The notes: generated from the letters alone by a model not told the origin. Positions 1-10,623 are shown, counted from the stretch's first letter. The stretch is 64,000 nucleotides of DNA from Fragilaria crotonensis (GCA_022925895.1 JAKSYS010000072.1:80401-144400); one strand, 5' to 3'. Made by a program: numbers and translations.

Positions 1-1565
1 TTGCCGTCCGAGATCATTTTGTCGAGGACATAAACTGGACATCCCCAAACGTGGACATCCATCAATTTCTTTTGCTCCCAACGAGTCTTTGTGAAGACGT
101 CGTGCGGGGAAAGGCCAGTTCGTGGGTCAGGCATGTGATTCACTAGGAACACAGCATGCTTGACGGCGAGGGGCCAAAGTGTGGGGTCGGCGACATCCGG
201 CCAATGGATGGCCGAATGCAGCATCATGGTTCGTGCGATCGCCATGATGGTTCGGATGTTGCGTTCGGCGATCCCATTGTGATGGTGAGCACCGACGCCG
301 GCGAATCGGATGACTTGTTGGAACTCGGCGAGGTTGCGAGAGAACTCAGCGGACGTGAACGTTTTTGAGTTGTCGGCGAGATACTCTTGCGGCGTCACTC
401 CTGTGTTGCGACACATTCGCTCAAAACTCTCTTTTGCCTTGAGCGTTTCGTGGGAGTTCAAACTTACTTGATGCTCCACAAAAATAAACCCGGAGGCGTG
501 GTCAACGAAGATACAACCACCGGTATACATGTCGTCGAGTTTCGTTTTTCCAGCGGAGGTAAGTAGACGTCCACGAGTGCTGCAAATAAAATGATCGACC
601 GAAATGCGTTGGCCTGGGAGGAGATTGTCTGTTTTAAGAGCGTGCGCTCTATCTTTGACAACAGACGAAGGCGTCGTGCCAGGAATTGGACGTCGATGTT
701 GTTTGCCATATTGGCAGGCGGCGCATTTTGGGAACGAGGTAAGTCGACATGCGGCGGTTTGTAATCGGCGACTTTCTTCCGTTTTGCTGACGACGCCGGA
801 ACGCAGGATGAACTGGACCTTCTTGAAGCCGACGTGACCCAAACGATAGTGCCAACGAAGCAATTCTTTCTCTGCTTCATTGAGGTTGAGGTTTCGTTCG
901 TGAACGGTATTCACAATCGAAACGAGAGCGTCGGCGGCCTTGAAAGGATCGGTTGCGTTGTACGCTTCCGACGTTGGGAGATTGTTCTGCGGGTTGACGT
1001 TTGCAGTGACGGGTCCTCGGTTGACGTCGTTCGGGACGCCACTGAGCGTCAAACGATTCGGTTCGATGGTGATCGTTTCGTCAGGGTAAGTCTGGAGGAG
1101 ACTGGACGTCGAGAGGAGTCGGACTTTGATGTTGGGAACATGAAACGCGGGGACCTTGAGGAGTCGAAGGTTTCCAAGCTGATCGTGGACAGCCCAAGTG
1201 ACTTCGCCTTGGCCTTTAATTTGTAGACCCTTGGCGATGCCTTTTTAGCTGCGTGATCGTTCCGGGCGACGTGACGGGGCCTTCGAAATCGGAGATGTCG
1301 GGCGTGATCGAAATGCTTGCGCCCGAGTCCCAAATGATGGGGCTCGTGTTTGCTTTGGGTCCGAGGGCTTCTCGCATACGAGCGGGAGCCTGGAGAGCCA
1401 TGCGAAGCGGCGTCGAATGGCATGCCAGATGAACGTGCGAGAGGATTTTGTTGGCGGCGGCACGTTGGTGGAACGTGAGCGGAGCGATTGCGAACGGGTC
1501 GGGCGAGTTGGCGGGACGAACGTGGGCGTTTGGAGCACCAGGAAGGACACGAACGCTTGGTTTTG
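1..1565 (-). mobile_element. Ty1/copia retrotransposon pol (protease + integrase), partial
   Basis: Read on the minus strand, this is the front of a copia-type Pol polyprotein. The aspartic protease has a WDSGAS motif near 1316-1335. It is followed by the integrase zinc-binding region (HYRLGH near 860, CAAC near 715) and the integrase core, with acidic residues in SVDHF, YLADNSKTF and GIAERN. Protease before integrase, with no reverse transcriptase yet, is the copia order. The reverse transcriptase/RNase H part lies beyond the left edge. The protease frame differs from Gag by -1. Near 1242 the frame shifts again, by one base, in a run of five A (minus strand), so the Pol frame is interrupted. 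That second shift could be decay, an assembly indel or recoding. The family call is confident; whether this copy is active is unknown. Confidence 0.85.
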
Positions 1566-3674
1566 GTGTATCCCTCTCCCTTTTTGGCCTGTGGTAGGCG
1601 GCAACGGTGCAGGGCGACGAGAATTGCGAAGCGAGTCGGCACGACGTTGGAGACGGAGTGCGCGTTCCTTGAGAGTCGCGAAGTGACGAAAGTCGTCGCG
1701 CTCAGCAACCGTAGGAGGTCGCGAAGCGACATATCCCTGTTGTCGGAGACGGAGGGGGTACGAACGGTGTAGCTTGTTGAGGCGAATGCCTGAATTGAAG
1801 CGTGGCGGAGCGAACGACTTCTTGAGGAGTCGCGAGAAGCGACGACGTTGAAGACGAGTGAGCGGAGGCGAGGAGGGAGCCGTCGAAGCGACGGGAGGTT
1901 GCTTTAGGAGCGTTGAAGGGAAGACCGAGAGAAAGAGAAGGATGACCCAAACGGTAGGAGCGAACGCGAGCGTTGGGTGACGAAGAACAACTTGATGAAG
2001 ATTGTTCGCGACCCAGGCCAAAATGGTGGACCATGGGATCGCGGATGCCAAATAGATAGCAAGGTTAACCAAAATAGGAACCATTGCACAAAGGGCAAAG
2101 GAAAGAACAAGAAGTAGCCATGGGTTCGCACCTCGGATGAGGTTTAAGAGCGAACGAGGAGGAGACGTGACGTTTGGTTTGACTGGGAAGTCAAGCAACC
2201 ATACGGAGGGATCCGGCGCCAACATGCTGAGATTTGCCCGTGGCGATGGTGCCGGAGCGGGAGGACGACGTTCTCCACCGGTGTGAGTGGCGGTCGTGTG
2301 CGTTACGGTCCAACGACGACACTTCTCGCACCAGTTGAAGGTTTTATCCTTCACTTTCTTGGAATTGCTAGTTCCGGGAAGTGGTGGAATTGTGCGCCAG
2401 GATTTATGTTTGTTCGTGCGATCCTGGCGGGACCCAGAGGAGGAGGACGATCCGGACTTACGATTGAGCTCCGGACACTTGTTCGCCCAATGACCGGGCT
2501 TTCCACACTTGTGGCAATTGCCCTTCTTCGTCGTCGTTTCGGTCCCGGATGCCTGGGACTGAATCAACGTAAGTACCTCAGCTCGGGAGATACCTGCGGG
2601 GGCAGTTGCGACATTGCCAAACGTCGCAGACGGAGCTCGGACATCAGGTGCATGACTCGCTGGAGGCCATTCCTTTCTGTCAAATTGCGTACGGTACGCA
2701 TCTTCAGCTTGGCGACAAATATCTTGGAACGTCAATTTCTCGGCGACCATGTGAGCATGGGCGCCTGACTTTTCCTTGTATCCGATGTCGAGGAGCGCCT
2801 GGTCAAGCTTCTGTTTCGTCGAACGGAGAGGAAAGCGGAAGTCTTCGTTTCCGGCTCCGCCGGCCAGAAGAAAGGTCTTGAGCATCGTGAGCGTGAGGTT
2901 GTGGTCGTACTGACCTGCCGTCGTGAGCTCACGTGCGTCCTTGCGATAATCGGCGGCGAGGGCTTCAAGGTTTTCGCCGGCGTACTGGGACGGGTGGCGA
3001 GCCTTGATCGCGGCCTTCAGGTCTTCGAAACGCTCGATCGAAGTCGACTGAATCGTCTTGATGAGCTGGAGCCAGACGACGTGAAACGAGTCGTCGTCGT
3101 CCATTTTCTCTTTGATCTTGCTCATGAGAGCGGGATCGAGAGACGAGAGAAGAAACTTGGTGGCTGCGAGGTCGTTCGACTTGTCATACTTGTCGTAACG
3201 AAGAATCTGCTGGGAGCTGAGAGTCTTTGCTGTCGCGACGGTGTAGCGGGAGTGACTCCTGACAACGTTCGTCATCACGGAGGAGCTTTCAGGATCGGGG
3301 AGATAGGCGATGGTATCCATCCCACAATCGACGAGATGGTCCCAAACAGCGTTCTGAAAGTCGACGAGACTGCTCGCTTGGGTAAAGAGGGTCGTCATGC
3401 CGGTACGACGAAAATTGTACCCCTTTTGTGAGGCGGAGGCATGGACAGGTCGGAGTTGGTTTGGTGACGTGATGTCGTCGGCGGCGCTCGGATCGAGGCC
3501 GACCCAACCAGGAGCTGGCTTACCGCCAGTCCAAGCGGACCAATCATCCCTAGAAAGGGAGACAATGTTGCCCATGATGGGCTTATCGGGCCTATCAGAG
3601 GCGACGATAGGGTCGGAGACAGGTGGCGTCGGGGACGCGGTGACGGGGTCAGAAGTTGGTGTCGGAGACGCCAT
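1245..3674 (-). CDS. Copia-type Gag polyprotein with zinc knuckle and hydrophobic insert
   Basis: An 809-codon frame. Residues 1-350 resemble a capsid region (aromatic and charged, with WAxxx-type helices) as in the UBN2/Retrotran_gag families. A CCHC zinc knuckle (CHKCGKPGHWANKC) spans 387-400. A second Cys/His cluster (WCEKCRRW then two His) sits at 448-464. Two to three strongly hydrophobic stretches follow at about 517-545 and 571-592, which is unusual for a Gag. The last ~150 codons are Arg/Pro/Ser-rich and run out of frame over the protease, so true Gag probably ends by a -1 frameshift between about 1560 and 1690. A run reading CAA AAA GGG in the Gag frame near 1577-1585 is one possible slip site. 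The start at 3674 is the first ATG after the leader. Confidence 0.8.
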   Translation of the reverse strand: MASPTPTSDPVTASPTPPVSDPIVASDRPDKPIMGNIVSLSRDDWSAWTGGKPAPGWVGLDPSAADDITSPNQLRPVHASASQKGYNFRRTGMTTLFTQASSLVDFQNAVWDHLVDCGMDTIAYLPDPESSSVMTNVVRSHSRYTVATAKTLSSQQILRYDKYDKSNDLAATKFLLSSLDPALMSKIKEKMDDDDSFHVVWLQLIKTIQSTSIERFEDLKAAIKARHPSQYAGENLEALAADYRKDARELTTAGQYDHNLTLTMLKTFLLAGGAGNEDFRFPLRSTKQKLDQALLDIGYKEKSGAHAHMVAEKLTFQDICRQAEDAYRTQFDRKEWPPASHAPDVRAPSATFGNVATAPAGISRAEVLTLIQSQASGTETTTKKGNCHKCGKPGHWANKCPELNRKSGSSSSSGSRQDRTNKHKSWRTIPPLPGTSNSKKVKDKTFNWCEKCRRWTVTHTTATHTGGERRPPAPAPSPRANLSMLAPDPSVWLLDFPVKPNVTSPPRSLLNLIRGANPWLLLVLSFALCAMVPILVNLAIYLASAIPWSTILAWVANNLHQVVLRHPTLAFAPTVWVILLFLSVFPSTLLKQPPVASTAPSSPPLTRLQRRRFSRLLKKSFAPPRFNSGIRLNKLHRSYPLRLRQQGYVASRPPTVAERDDFRHFATLKERALRLQRRADSLRNSRRPAPLPPTTGQKGRGIHQNQAFVSFLVLQTPTFVPPTRPTRSQSLRSRSTNVPPPTKSSRTFIWHAIRRRFAWLSRLPLVCEKPSDPKQTRAPSFGTRAQAFRSRPTSPISKAPSRRPERSRS

Positions 3675-4300
3675 CTCGGAGAGTATGGAAAGAAGAGCGA
3701 ACTTGGAAAGGTCTTAAAAGGGGGAAGCACGGCGTACTTGTAGATAAAATGGGTAGCCTAGTTGGTAACTTAGGCGCTCGGAGAGACTTGCTTGTAGGTT
3801 GGAAACCGTAGGATAGAAGATGGTCAACGGAGTTGACTTGGGCTGCAGCGTGGACGATTGCGGAGCAATCGGGAAGTAGATCCTTGGAAAGGATCGACCT
3901 GAGTGTCCTTGGAAAGGAGACGACGAATTCCTTTAGAGAGGAATTGGCTTACCTGGAAGGAAGCGTGAGGGGGTTAGCCTATAGATTGGGCAAAATAACC
4001 ACTTGAGACTATCACCGGAGATGATACTCTAATCGTAGAAAATAGTACGTAGTACCGTAGGAAAATTACTGTAGGAAGGTTTCACACGAAGTACGTTCTG
4101 AGAAATTATAAGCTACAGTAAAATTCGGCACTCGATCGTATGAACGACAAACTCGTCGAACGTGTCAAATGGCATTTGACATTTCGGGTAGTTCGTACGA
4201 AATTAGTTAGAGACCGGACAGTACAGCGTATCATGTTTCACATTTCGATGGATGATCTCACAGTAGCACAGTACAACGATGGAATCGCAGTCTAGTGCAG
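3675..4300 (-). other. Putative 5' LTR/leader of the copia element
   Basis: No gene is visible. The tract lies directly upstream of gag on the element's strand, where the primer-binding site and 5' LTR should be. It is rich in short imperfect repeats around TCCTTGGAAAGGA (3887-3920) and related TTTAGAGAGGAATT sequence. The matching 3' LTR is outside the window, so the LTR boundaries cannot be fixed. A TGTGAAACC start on the minus strand near 4092 is only a candidate. Confidence 0.4.
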
Positions 4301-4387
4301 CGTAGGTTTCAATTCGTGGCTTATGATTTGAGATGGTGGTTGACTGGTTGACAAAAAAAAGAAGAAAGATTTGTTACTGTTTCCACA

Positions 4388-5530
4388 ATGGCAGATTTCG
4401 CTACGATGATCGACAGCCACAACTACGTCGAAGCCAACCTTCCTCCATCGATTGTGGAGAAATTGGAGGCGGGAGCCTTTCGATCTCTCTGCGAACATTT
4501 GAAGGAACGGAGCGATGAAGTTCAGAATCTTGATCTCATGACAGTGTCTGGCTTCTGTCGTAATTGCTTGGCCAAATGGATGGTGATTGAGGCGCGGAAG
4601 CTCTCCAAGGACCAAACTGGCCAAAACCTCGAGGCCTTGGATGCGCTGGGATATGATGAGGCGGCTCAATATGTCTATGGATGCGATTATGATGCGTGGA
4701 AGCAGCGACATGCCAAGAAGGCAACTGATGAACAAATGGCACGATACAACGACAGCAAACCAATTCATTCAGTTTTTGACAAAAATTTGCTCGCAAAAAG
4801 GATCGAGAAGCTCGCTTCACCTACAAGTGATGCAATTGCAACTGGTAGTTCTGCTTCCGACGGCAAGAAAGCTCTACTCTCCAATGTTTGCTGTCAAGAC
4901 GTCGACGAACAAAACCGTGAATCGCAGCCTCCTGCTCCCCCTTCAGAGGTTGTTAAATCCAATCCAAAAGCTCGCACACTTCCTCCTTTTCTTCCTCCAC
5001 AGGCTCCGTCTGGTGGTATCGCTTTCTCAGTCGCCATCCTTACGGTGAGTGACCGCGCATTTAAGAATGAGTATGAGACTGGTGACCAATCTGGTCCGGC
5101 CGTGCAACGAGCCGTACAGCTGTGTACGAATACGTTAAGCACCTCTGAGACTCCAGTGAGTTGCACCATGCAAGAAATAGTAATTATTCCGGACGATATT
5201 GAGGCTATACAAACCAAACTTCGTGAATGTGCCGACGCAGGCGTGGACTTAATCCTCACGACTGGTGGAACCGGATTCTCAGCAAGGGATGTTACACCAG
5301 AGGCGACCGTGGCAGTGGTGGATCGGGAATGCCACGGCCTAATGGCATTTGTGACAACGGAGTGCTCCAAGATTCAGTCACTTGCATCCCTGTCCAGGGG
5401 CACAGCTGGTGTTCTGGGCAAGACAATGATTTGTAACCTTCCTGGCAATCCCAAGGGCGTGGAAGAAATCGTTCCAATCTTGTTGCCGATAGTGATTCAT
5501 GGTATTTACGAAATGCAGGTAGAGAAGTAA
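4388..5530 (+). CDS. DUF1244 - molybdopterin adenylyltransferase (MogA/Cnx1G-like) fusion
   Basis: A 380-residue intact protein. Residues ~1-125 match the DUF1244 family: helical, with GFCRNCLAKW, ALGYDEAAQYVYG and a trailing D(A)WK; these are small domains of unknown role. A Ser/Pro-rich linker (~140-215) leads into a MoaB/MogA-type domain at ~217-375. Landmarks there are ILTVSDRAF, SGP, DLILTTGGTGF, RDVTPEAT and NLPGNPKG. That fold (gephyrin G / Cnx1G) adenylylates molybdopterin before molybdenum insertion into the cofactor. The two halves are in one uninterrupted frame with no visible intron. The start ATG at 4388 is preceded by CACA, and the N-terminus agrees with the DUF1244 family start. 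Catalysis is inferred from the family; what DUF1244 contributes is unknown. Confidence 0.85.
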   Translation: MADFATMIDSHNYVEANLPPSIVEKLEAGAFRSLCEHLKERSDEVQNLDLMTVSGFCRNCLAKWMVIEARKLSKDQTGQNLEALDALGYDEAAQYVYGCDYDAWKQRHAKKATDEQMARYNDSKPIHSVFDKNLLAKRIEKLASPTSDAIATGSSASDGKKALLSNVCCQDVDEQNRESQPPAPPSEVVKSNPKARTLPPFLPPQAPSGGIAFSVAILTVSDRAFKNEYETGDQSGPAVQRAVQLCTNTLSTSETPVSCTMQEIVIIPDDIEAIQTKLRECADAGVDLILTTGGTGFSARDVTPEATVAVVDRECHGLMAFVTTECSKIQSLASLSRGTAGVLGKTMICNLPGNPKGVEEIVPILLPIVIHGIYEMQVEK

Positions 5531-5874
5531 GAGCATTGATAGAGTCGTTCTCTCCGAGTTGATAAACCACTAGCGAATCCAGCGCACAGACTCTTTGGTA
5601 AACCAAGAAATGGACTCCATTAGAGGTGCTAGAACGACGGAACTCGAGCAGTGATAGAGCTATACTCTCAGCGTCGATGAACCACTAATTTCACACTTTC
5701 CAGTGCACTGACTGCAATGTCTTACCAAGCAACTCACTCAAAGTAGGGGTGCTGGCACGACGCAACTCGAGCAGTGTCAGAGCCACTCTCACAGAGTCGA
5801 ATCACTTTCCAGCACTCTGACTGTATGTCCTACCAAGCAACTGAGTCACACTAGAGGTGCGGACACGATGGACT
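5531..5874. repeat. Three degenerate ~115-120 bp tandem repeats
   Basis: Starting right after the stop codon, three head-to-tail units run at about 5531-5644, 5645-5767 and 5768-5874. Shared landmarks in order are GAGCAGTGATAGAG, a CTCTCnnnGTCGAT block, TTTCCAGyrCnCTGACTG, TACCAAGCAACT, and GGTGCTrGnACGACG. Unit 1 is the most diverged. Nothing coding is supported in them. Confidence 0.75.
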
Positions 5875-6212
5875 TCGGCATCGGCGCAGTCACGGTACAC
5901 AACGAAATACCCAACAAGAGTTGTTCGGTCATTTTGCGTGAACTGTACAATAAAATACATGCGAGAGCTTTGAGTGGACTGCCACGAGCAACACGATCCC
6001 CAAGATCCGTCGAGACGCTATCGCGCTTCAGGCTGAAATGGATCGGGCAGTGTTTCCCGTTGTGTGCGTTTTTTTTCTTTTTCAAATGTTTGGATGCTCT
6101 TTCTTTTTTATTCACTTATTTTTTTTTCTTTTCGTTCACCTTTCTGTTCTCCGATTATACTGCAAATGCACTTGCCGCTGCCAGCGATGGATCTGAACAT
6201 CAGTCACATCCT
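5875..6212. other. Intergenic, T-rich tract
   Basis: Gene-free spacer between the MogA fusion repeats and the 3' end of the RGG gene. It contains pyrimidine runs at about 6069-6150. An open frame crosses it but shows no recognisable protein features. Confidence 0.5.
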
Positions 6213-8161
6213 TCAGCCTTGAGCAGCATCTCCGTCTCCACCACCGTTGCCCTCTGCTCCGCCACCAGTGGCACCTCCTGTTTCGCCGTCCTTCTTGCGG
6301 ACCCACTGCTTGGACGCTAGAATGGTCGCGACATGCTGGTAGCTACCGCGACCGCGACCACGCCCTCCTCGGTAGAATCCACGCCCAGCTCCTCGTCCAC
6401 CAAAGGCTGCAGCAACAATTGGAGAAGGATGTACTGCTGCTGCATCCGCGCTAGGATCGCGTCCAGCGGACTGCTGACCTTCTCCTCCATCACCTTCCTC
6501 AGTGACGCCAACTTCTTCGCCCTCACCATGGAAACGGCCACCTCGGCCTCGCCCTCCGCCTCGACCCAACGAGTGAACAAAGCGCCCTCGGCCCCTTCCT
6601 CGACCAAATCTACCACCCCTGCCATGGTAGCCGCCGTGATAACCTTGGTAGCCATATCCTCCGCCATACCCGTCATCGTAATAACCTTGATCATAGTAAC
6701 CTTGATCGTAATAACCTTGATCGTGATAACCTTGATCATAATAACCATCGTCGTGATATCCTTCATCATACCCACTTTCTTGGTGGGATAAGTCGGTTTG
6801 ATTTTCACCATTGTCTTCACCTCCTTGTCCCTCACCTCCCTCGTCTACTCGCTGACGCTTGACAGGTGGACCCCTCCCAGGCGCCCACTCGCGACCACCG
6901 CGTCCGAAACGCCCACCGCCGCGTTCAAATCGACCACCCCCACCTCTTTCGATATGGCTATCGTGTAAGCCTCCTCTAGCACCGAGTCGGCCTCCTTCGC
7001 GCCCTCCGCCTCGGCCTCCTTCGCGCCCTCCGCCTCGGCCAGCTGGAATGTAATCAACATCTTGATTCAAAGCAACATCCTGCTCACGACCACGTCGATA
7101 GCCAGAGATTCGCCCTCTCCCACCATCTCGGCCTCCACCCCATCCCGCAGAGGTGAAGTTATCGCGTTCTACTTCTTCCCCACTTTCGGCCCCGCGACGC
7201 TTCCCTGAATCATCGCGTCCAGCCCCTCGTCCTGGACCATCGGCATGCCTCCCACCTCGCCCTAGGCGATCACCACCGCCTCCACCTCGTCCTCCTCGGT
7301 CATCACGACCAGCTGCTCGCCCAAGCCTACCATCATTTCTTCCACCTCGCGCTCCTCGATCATCATGTCGTCCTCCACGATCATCATGTCGTCCTCCGCG
7401 ATCATCATGTCGTCCTCCTCGCCCACCGCGATCGTCACGACCATGACCCCGTCCCCCTCGACCGTCACGTCCAGCAGCTCGTCCGCTATTTCCTCCGCCT
7501 CGTTCGTTTCTCCTTTCGTTCCGTCCGTCATCACGGTCGCTACCGGCGTTACGCATGTCTCTGGTGTCTGAATTCGTCAAACGTTCAAAGGCTTTCTTGT
7601 TTCGATCATGTCCTTCGTTACGTTTTTCCGCGTTGTTGGTAGCCGGCTTCGCATGGACCGCCTCGCTCTTGGTTTCTTTCTTACTGCCCGCACCATTGCG
7701 AGAAGATCCCAACGCGCCAGACATGGTGAGTGCATTGCCAGCTCCTGACGCCTGACGAAGTGTTTGAGTCGGTGCTTCAAACAGAATGGGATGACGAAAA
7801 AACCAATGACTGTTCTTACCTTCACGGACACCACGCGAGCCGATGTTCCACCTTCAACCCCCTGTTCTTGTTGTTGTCCAACGTCATCAACTGCAGCCTT
7901 GCCTCTTCGAAAGTAGTTATTTAACAAGAGCCCAATGCGTTCAGCACATTCTCCACCATAAATGTCATCCAATTCGTTTTCCATTTCCGGTACACTTTTT
8001 CCATTTTGAATCATCACGACCGTAAAGTTGAGCAAATCTGACATTTCTCCATCATCTTCCACCAACTCCTTGAGGGATTCGTCGAATATTTGACGCAGGC
8101 TTTCCACCTCGTTCGGACCCAACCGAATGCTTTCGCGGCGTGCGGTGGATGCGTTTGACAT
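6213..8161 (-). CDS. PWI-like / RGG-rich RNA-binding protein, two exons
   Basis: Exon 1 is 8161-7820 (114 codons). A 68-bp GT-AG intron (7819-7752) is phase 0 and joins exon 2 at 7751-6213, giving about 626 residues. Residues ~10-85 resemble the PWI-like N-terminal fold of Nab2/ZC3H14 (EVESLRQIFDESL, LLNFTVVMIQNGKS, IGLLLNNYF). The rest is low-complexity: RGG/DDRGG boxes, an 8-residue GRHDDRGG tandem (~7340-7420), a GYYDQ tandem repeated about five times (~6680-6770), then GRGRGR and a conserved-looking KQWVRKKD near the C-terminus. Such proteins bind mRNA or poly(A) and often phase-separate. A role in nuclear mRNA handling is inferred. An ATG at the start of exon 2 (7724) could give a shorter RGG-only protein, but the phase-0 splice is preferred. 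Confidence 0.8.
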
Positions 8162-9178
8162 TCTTTTTGTATTGCGTGTGTTTGCGTGTATGTATGTTGA
8201 TCAAAATCAAACTCGACAGCGTTTCTGGCGTCACTGAGAATTGAGTTGGGTGGCAAAGGTCGCGATGAATGCGGTGTTGTAGGTGTCAACCGAAACGACG
8301 ACCCTTCCAATGAATCTCGCGGACTGTGTCTCTATATGGTGGGGAATTCGATACGATTCGGGATCCAACCAAATGCGGAGTGAGGGGTATCAATCAAGTG
8401 TATGAGGTGCTGTTGACTGCAGAGGTACACCTTCGTGATAGACATCTAATGTACTCAAAGTATGGCAACACCGATGCACGACGTGCTCAAAAAGTCTAAC
8501 TGTGTAGTTCGCTTCACGCATACGGAGACACACCTACAGGCGTCTGCACCGATGGCAGGTGGCAGGGTGGCCCGGAAAGCCCAAACATGGAAACCATGAC
8601 AAACCATTCGTAAGCAGGACCGATGGCCAGACGACAAAGAACACATACTGTACAGCTTACAGCCAATCGCTAATCGCTCTATCAGTTAACATATCTCTGT
8701 GATTTATACATGTCTGAAGAATGTATGACATAAAACAGTAGTACTGTAGTAATTCTGGTAATACTACGGCCTACGATCTACGGTAATACATACGTAACTG
8801 CACTCTACAAGTACTCCAGTACAGCACTACAGTCGTTTGTTCACCGTTCCCCTTGCTGATGTTACATGTCCTTCGGGGGACATAGCGGTGTCGGCCTAAG
8901 TCGTCCGAAGCATTACGAAGTTTCGAATAAAGATGTAACACCAACGTACGGAACCATATTCGCAGGTGTTCCCTCTAGTTCAAAGTAATGTTCCCCTGAA
9001 GGATCCCCGGAGAATGAAAGACGTTGAACGGAGCAGATACATTATCATGATCGACAGGCCCTGAAACCGCAGGAACACACATGTCCCCTTGCACTGTGTG
9101 CAGCACTTGCACAAAAACACGTGTTGCTCTGACAACTAAATGCTGCCTAATCTCAGTCCGCCGAAGCCTCAGTATGTC
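8162..9178. other. Intergenic, no gene seen
   Basis: About 1 kb between the promoter side of the RGG gene and the 3' end of the CtpA gene. It has several short GTAC/TACGTA-rich patches (8720-8830) and a small hairpin with ATGTCC/GGACAT arms at 8866-8883. No protein or RNA gene can be supported. Confidence 0.5.
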
Positions 9179-10623
9179 CTACAAGACACCCTCCAGACAT
9201 ATGGAGGCTGCCACTTTTGCCTCGCACTCGGGCTTCACGAAATCGGGTACAATTCCCACTCCTTGTATATCTCTACCATTGGGAGTCAGATACTTTGCCT
9301 TTGTAATGGCAATCCCACTTCCATCTCCGAGCGGTCCCTGCACATTTTGAATCCGACCCTTGCCGAATGTTTTAGCTGCCGACCCCACCACGGTGGCTCG
9401 ACCATTGTCTTGGAGGGCCGCCGTGAGAATTTCGGATGCACTAGCGGTGCGCTCGTCCACTAGCACGTAGAGCGGATCCATCGTGTCGGCGCCAACACCG
9501 TCGGCAGTGTATGGAACGGAATTCGCGACGCGATCCGACGATTCCGTCATGATGAGCGCCTGTCGAGGGAGGAATAGTTGTGCCACCTCGACGCCGGCGG
9601 GCATGTATCCTCCAGCGTTGCCACGGAGGTCTAATACTAAAATTGAAGCACCCTGATCTTTTACATCCTTGAGGGCTTGCATGACTTTGGACACTGTCTC
9701 TTGTTGAGTGAAACTAGAAATTTTGACAAGGCCGACTTTCTTGTCGTTCTTGGAACGAAAGACGGAACTTTCCACTGACTTGAGCTGGATGGGAGCCCTC
9801 ATCACTGTGAGCTGTGTCGTGGGCGAACCTGACGAAATGGTACCATCTTGTCGAATGGTCAGAGTCACAGTCGTTCCTGCCTCTCCGCGACACATGGCCG
9901 CGACAACTTCTGCCGTGGCACTTCGGACGTCAACACCATCCACTTGCACTACAATATCCCCGGGCAGAATTCCTGCCTTTGCCGCTGGCCCATCAGTGAC
10001 TGTATTCAGTATCATCACGTGACCCGATCTGGGATCGAGAAGCAGCTGCACCCCAATTCCAGCTGACGTGGTCGGCGTGTTCCGCGCGTAGGCCGCCGTG
10101 AGAGCTTCGTATTGATCAGGGGTCAAGAAACGAGTGTAAGGGTCTCCCAAGGCTTTCAGCATCGTTCGAATCGTTGCATAGACTTGTTCAGAGTCATCAG
10201 GTCCTAAATAAGTTACTTTTGGACAGCTTCAAGTCGTTTTTGTCTCCAGCCAGTCTCACCCAAGCCATTGTAGGTCTTGTCGACGAACTGTCTCGTCACT
10301 TCCTTCCAAACATCGTCGACGAGCAATTGTTGTTCGGATAGGGCGGAGGCGCGAGCGAGTTGGATGGAAGCAATGGGTTGGTGGTGATGTGGGACGTGTA
10401 GTTGAATATGAACGGGTGCTATTAGGGTTGTCAGAAACAACGCTGCCGCAGGGAGAAAGGCCACTGTCGATTGGCGTGGGATCTCCCGAACCTCAACTGA
10501 TCGTACAGGAGCATCTGTCGTTGTCTTCCAACGAGGTGTCACCAATGCAGCAATTGTATTCGGTGCTGCATGCACAAGGTTGGACGCCAACAGTACCCAA
10601 ACAAGCAACCTTTCATGTCTCAT
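9179..10623 (-). CDS. ctpA: Thylakoid-type C-terminal processing peptidase (S41, CtpA), frame break
   Basis: This family trims the C-terminus of the D1 protein in the thylakoid lumen. The N-terminal part (10623-10216) has a hydrophobic signal (LLVWVLLASNLVHA). A second hydrophobic segment (~55-72) fits a lumen-targeting presequence. After it comes the family's WR..RLEAVQ segment. The main frame (10206 down to 9179) carries MLKALGDPYTRFL, a PDZ domain (GIGVQL through VQVDGVDV), LVLDLRGNAGGY, the catalytic Ser in ERTASASE and the Lys in TFGKGR. The two parts are one base out of register at a four-A run (minus strand, 10217-10220). A 56-bp GT-AG intron (10259-10204) would also restore frame but would delete the conserved WR segment, so an indel is favoured. 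Both catalytic residues are present. Confidence 0.85.

Noticed and set aside
8860-8900. U6 snRNA-like start (TCCTTCGGGGGACAT)
   Set aside because: Only the small 5' hairpin resembles U6; the conserved ACAGAGA and downstream GATTAGCATGG-type core are absent.
10204-10259. 56-bp GT-AG intron in CtpA
   Set aside because: It restores frame but deletes a segment conserved in the protease family, so an indel in the A-run is preferred.
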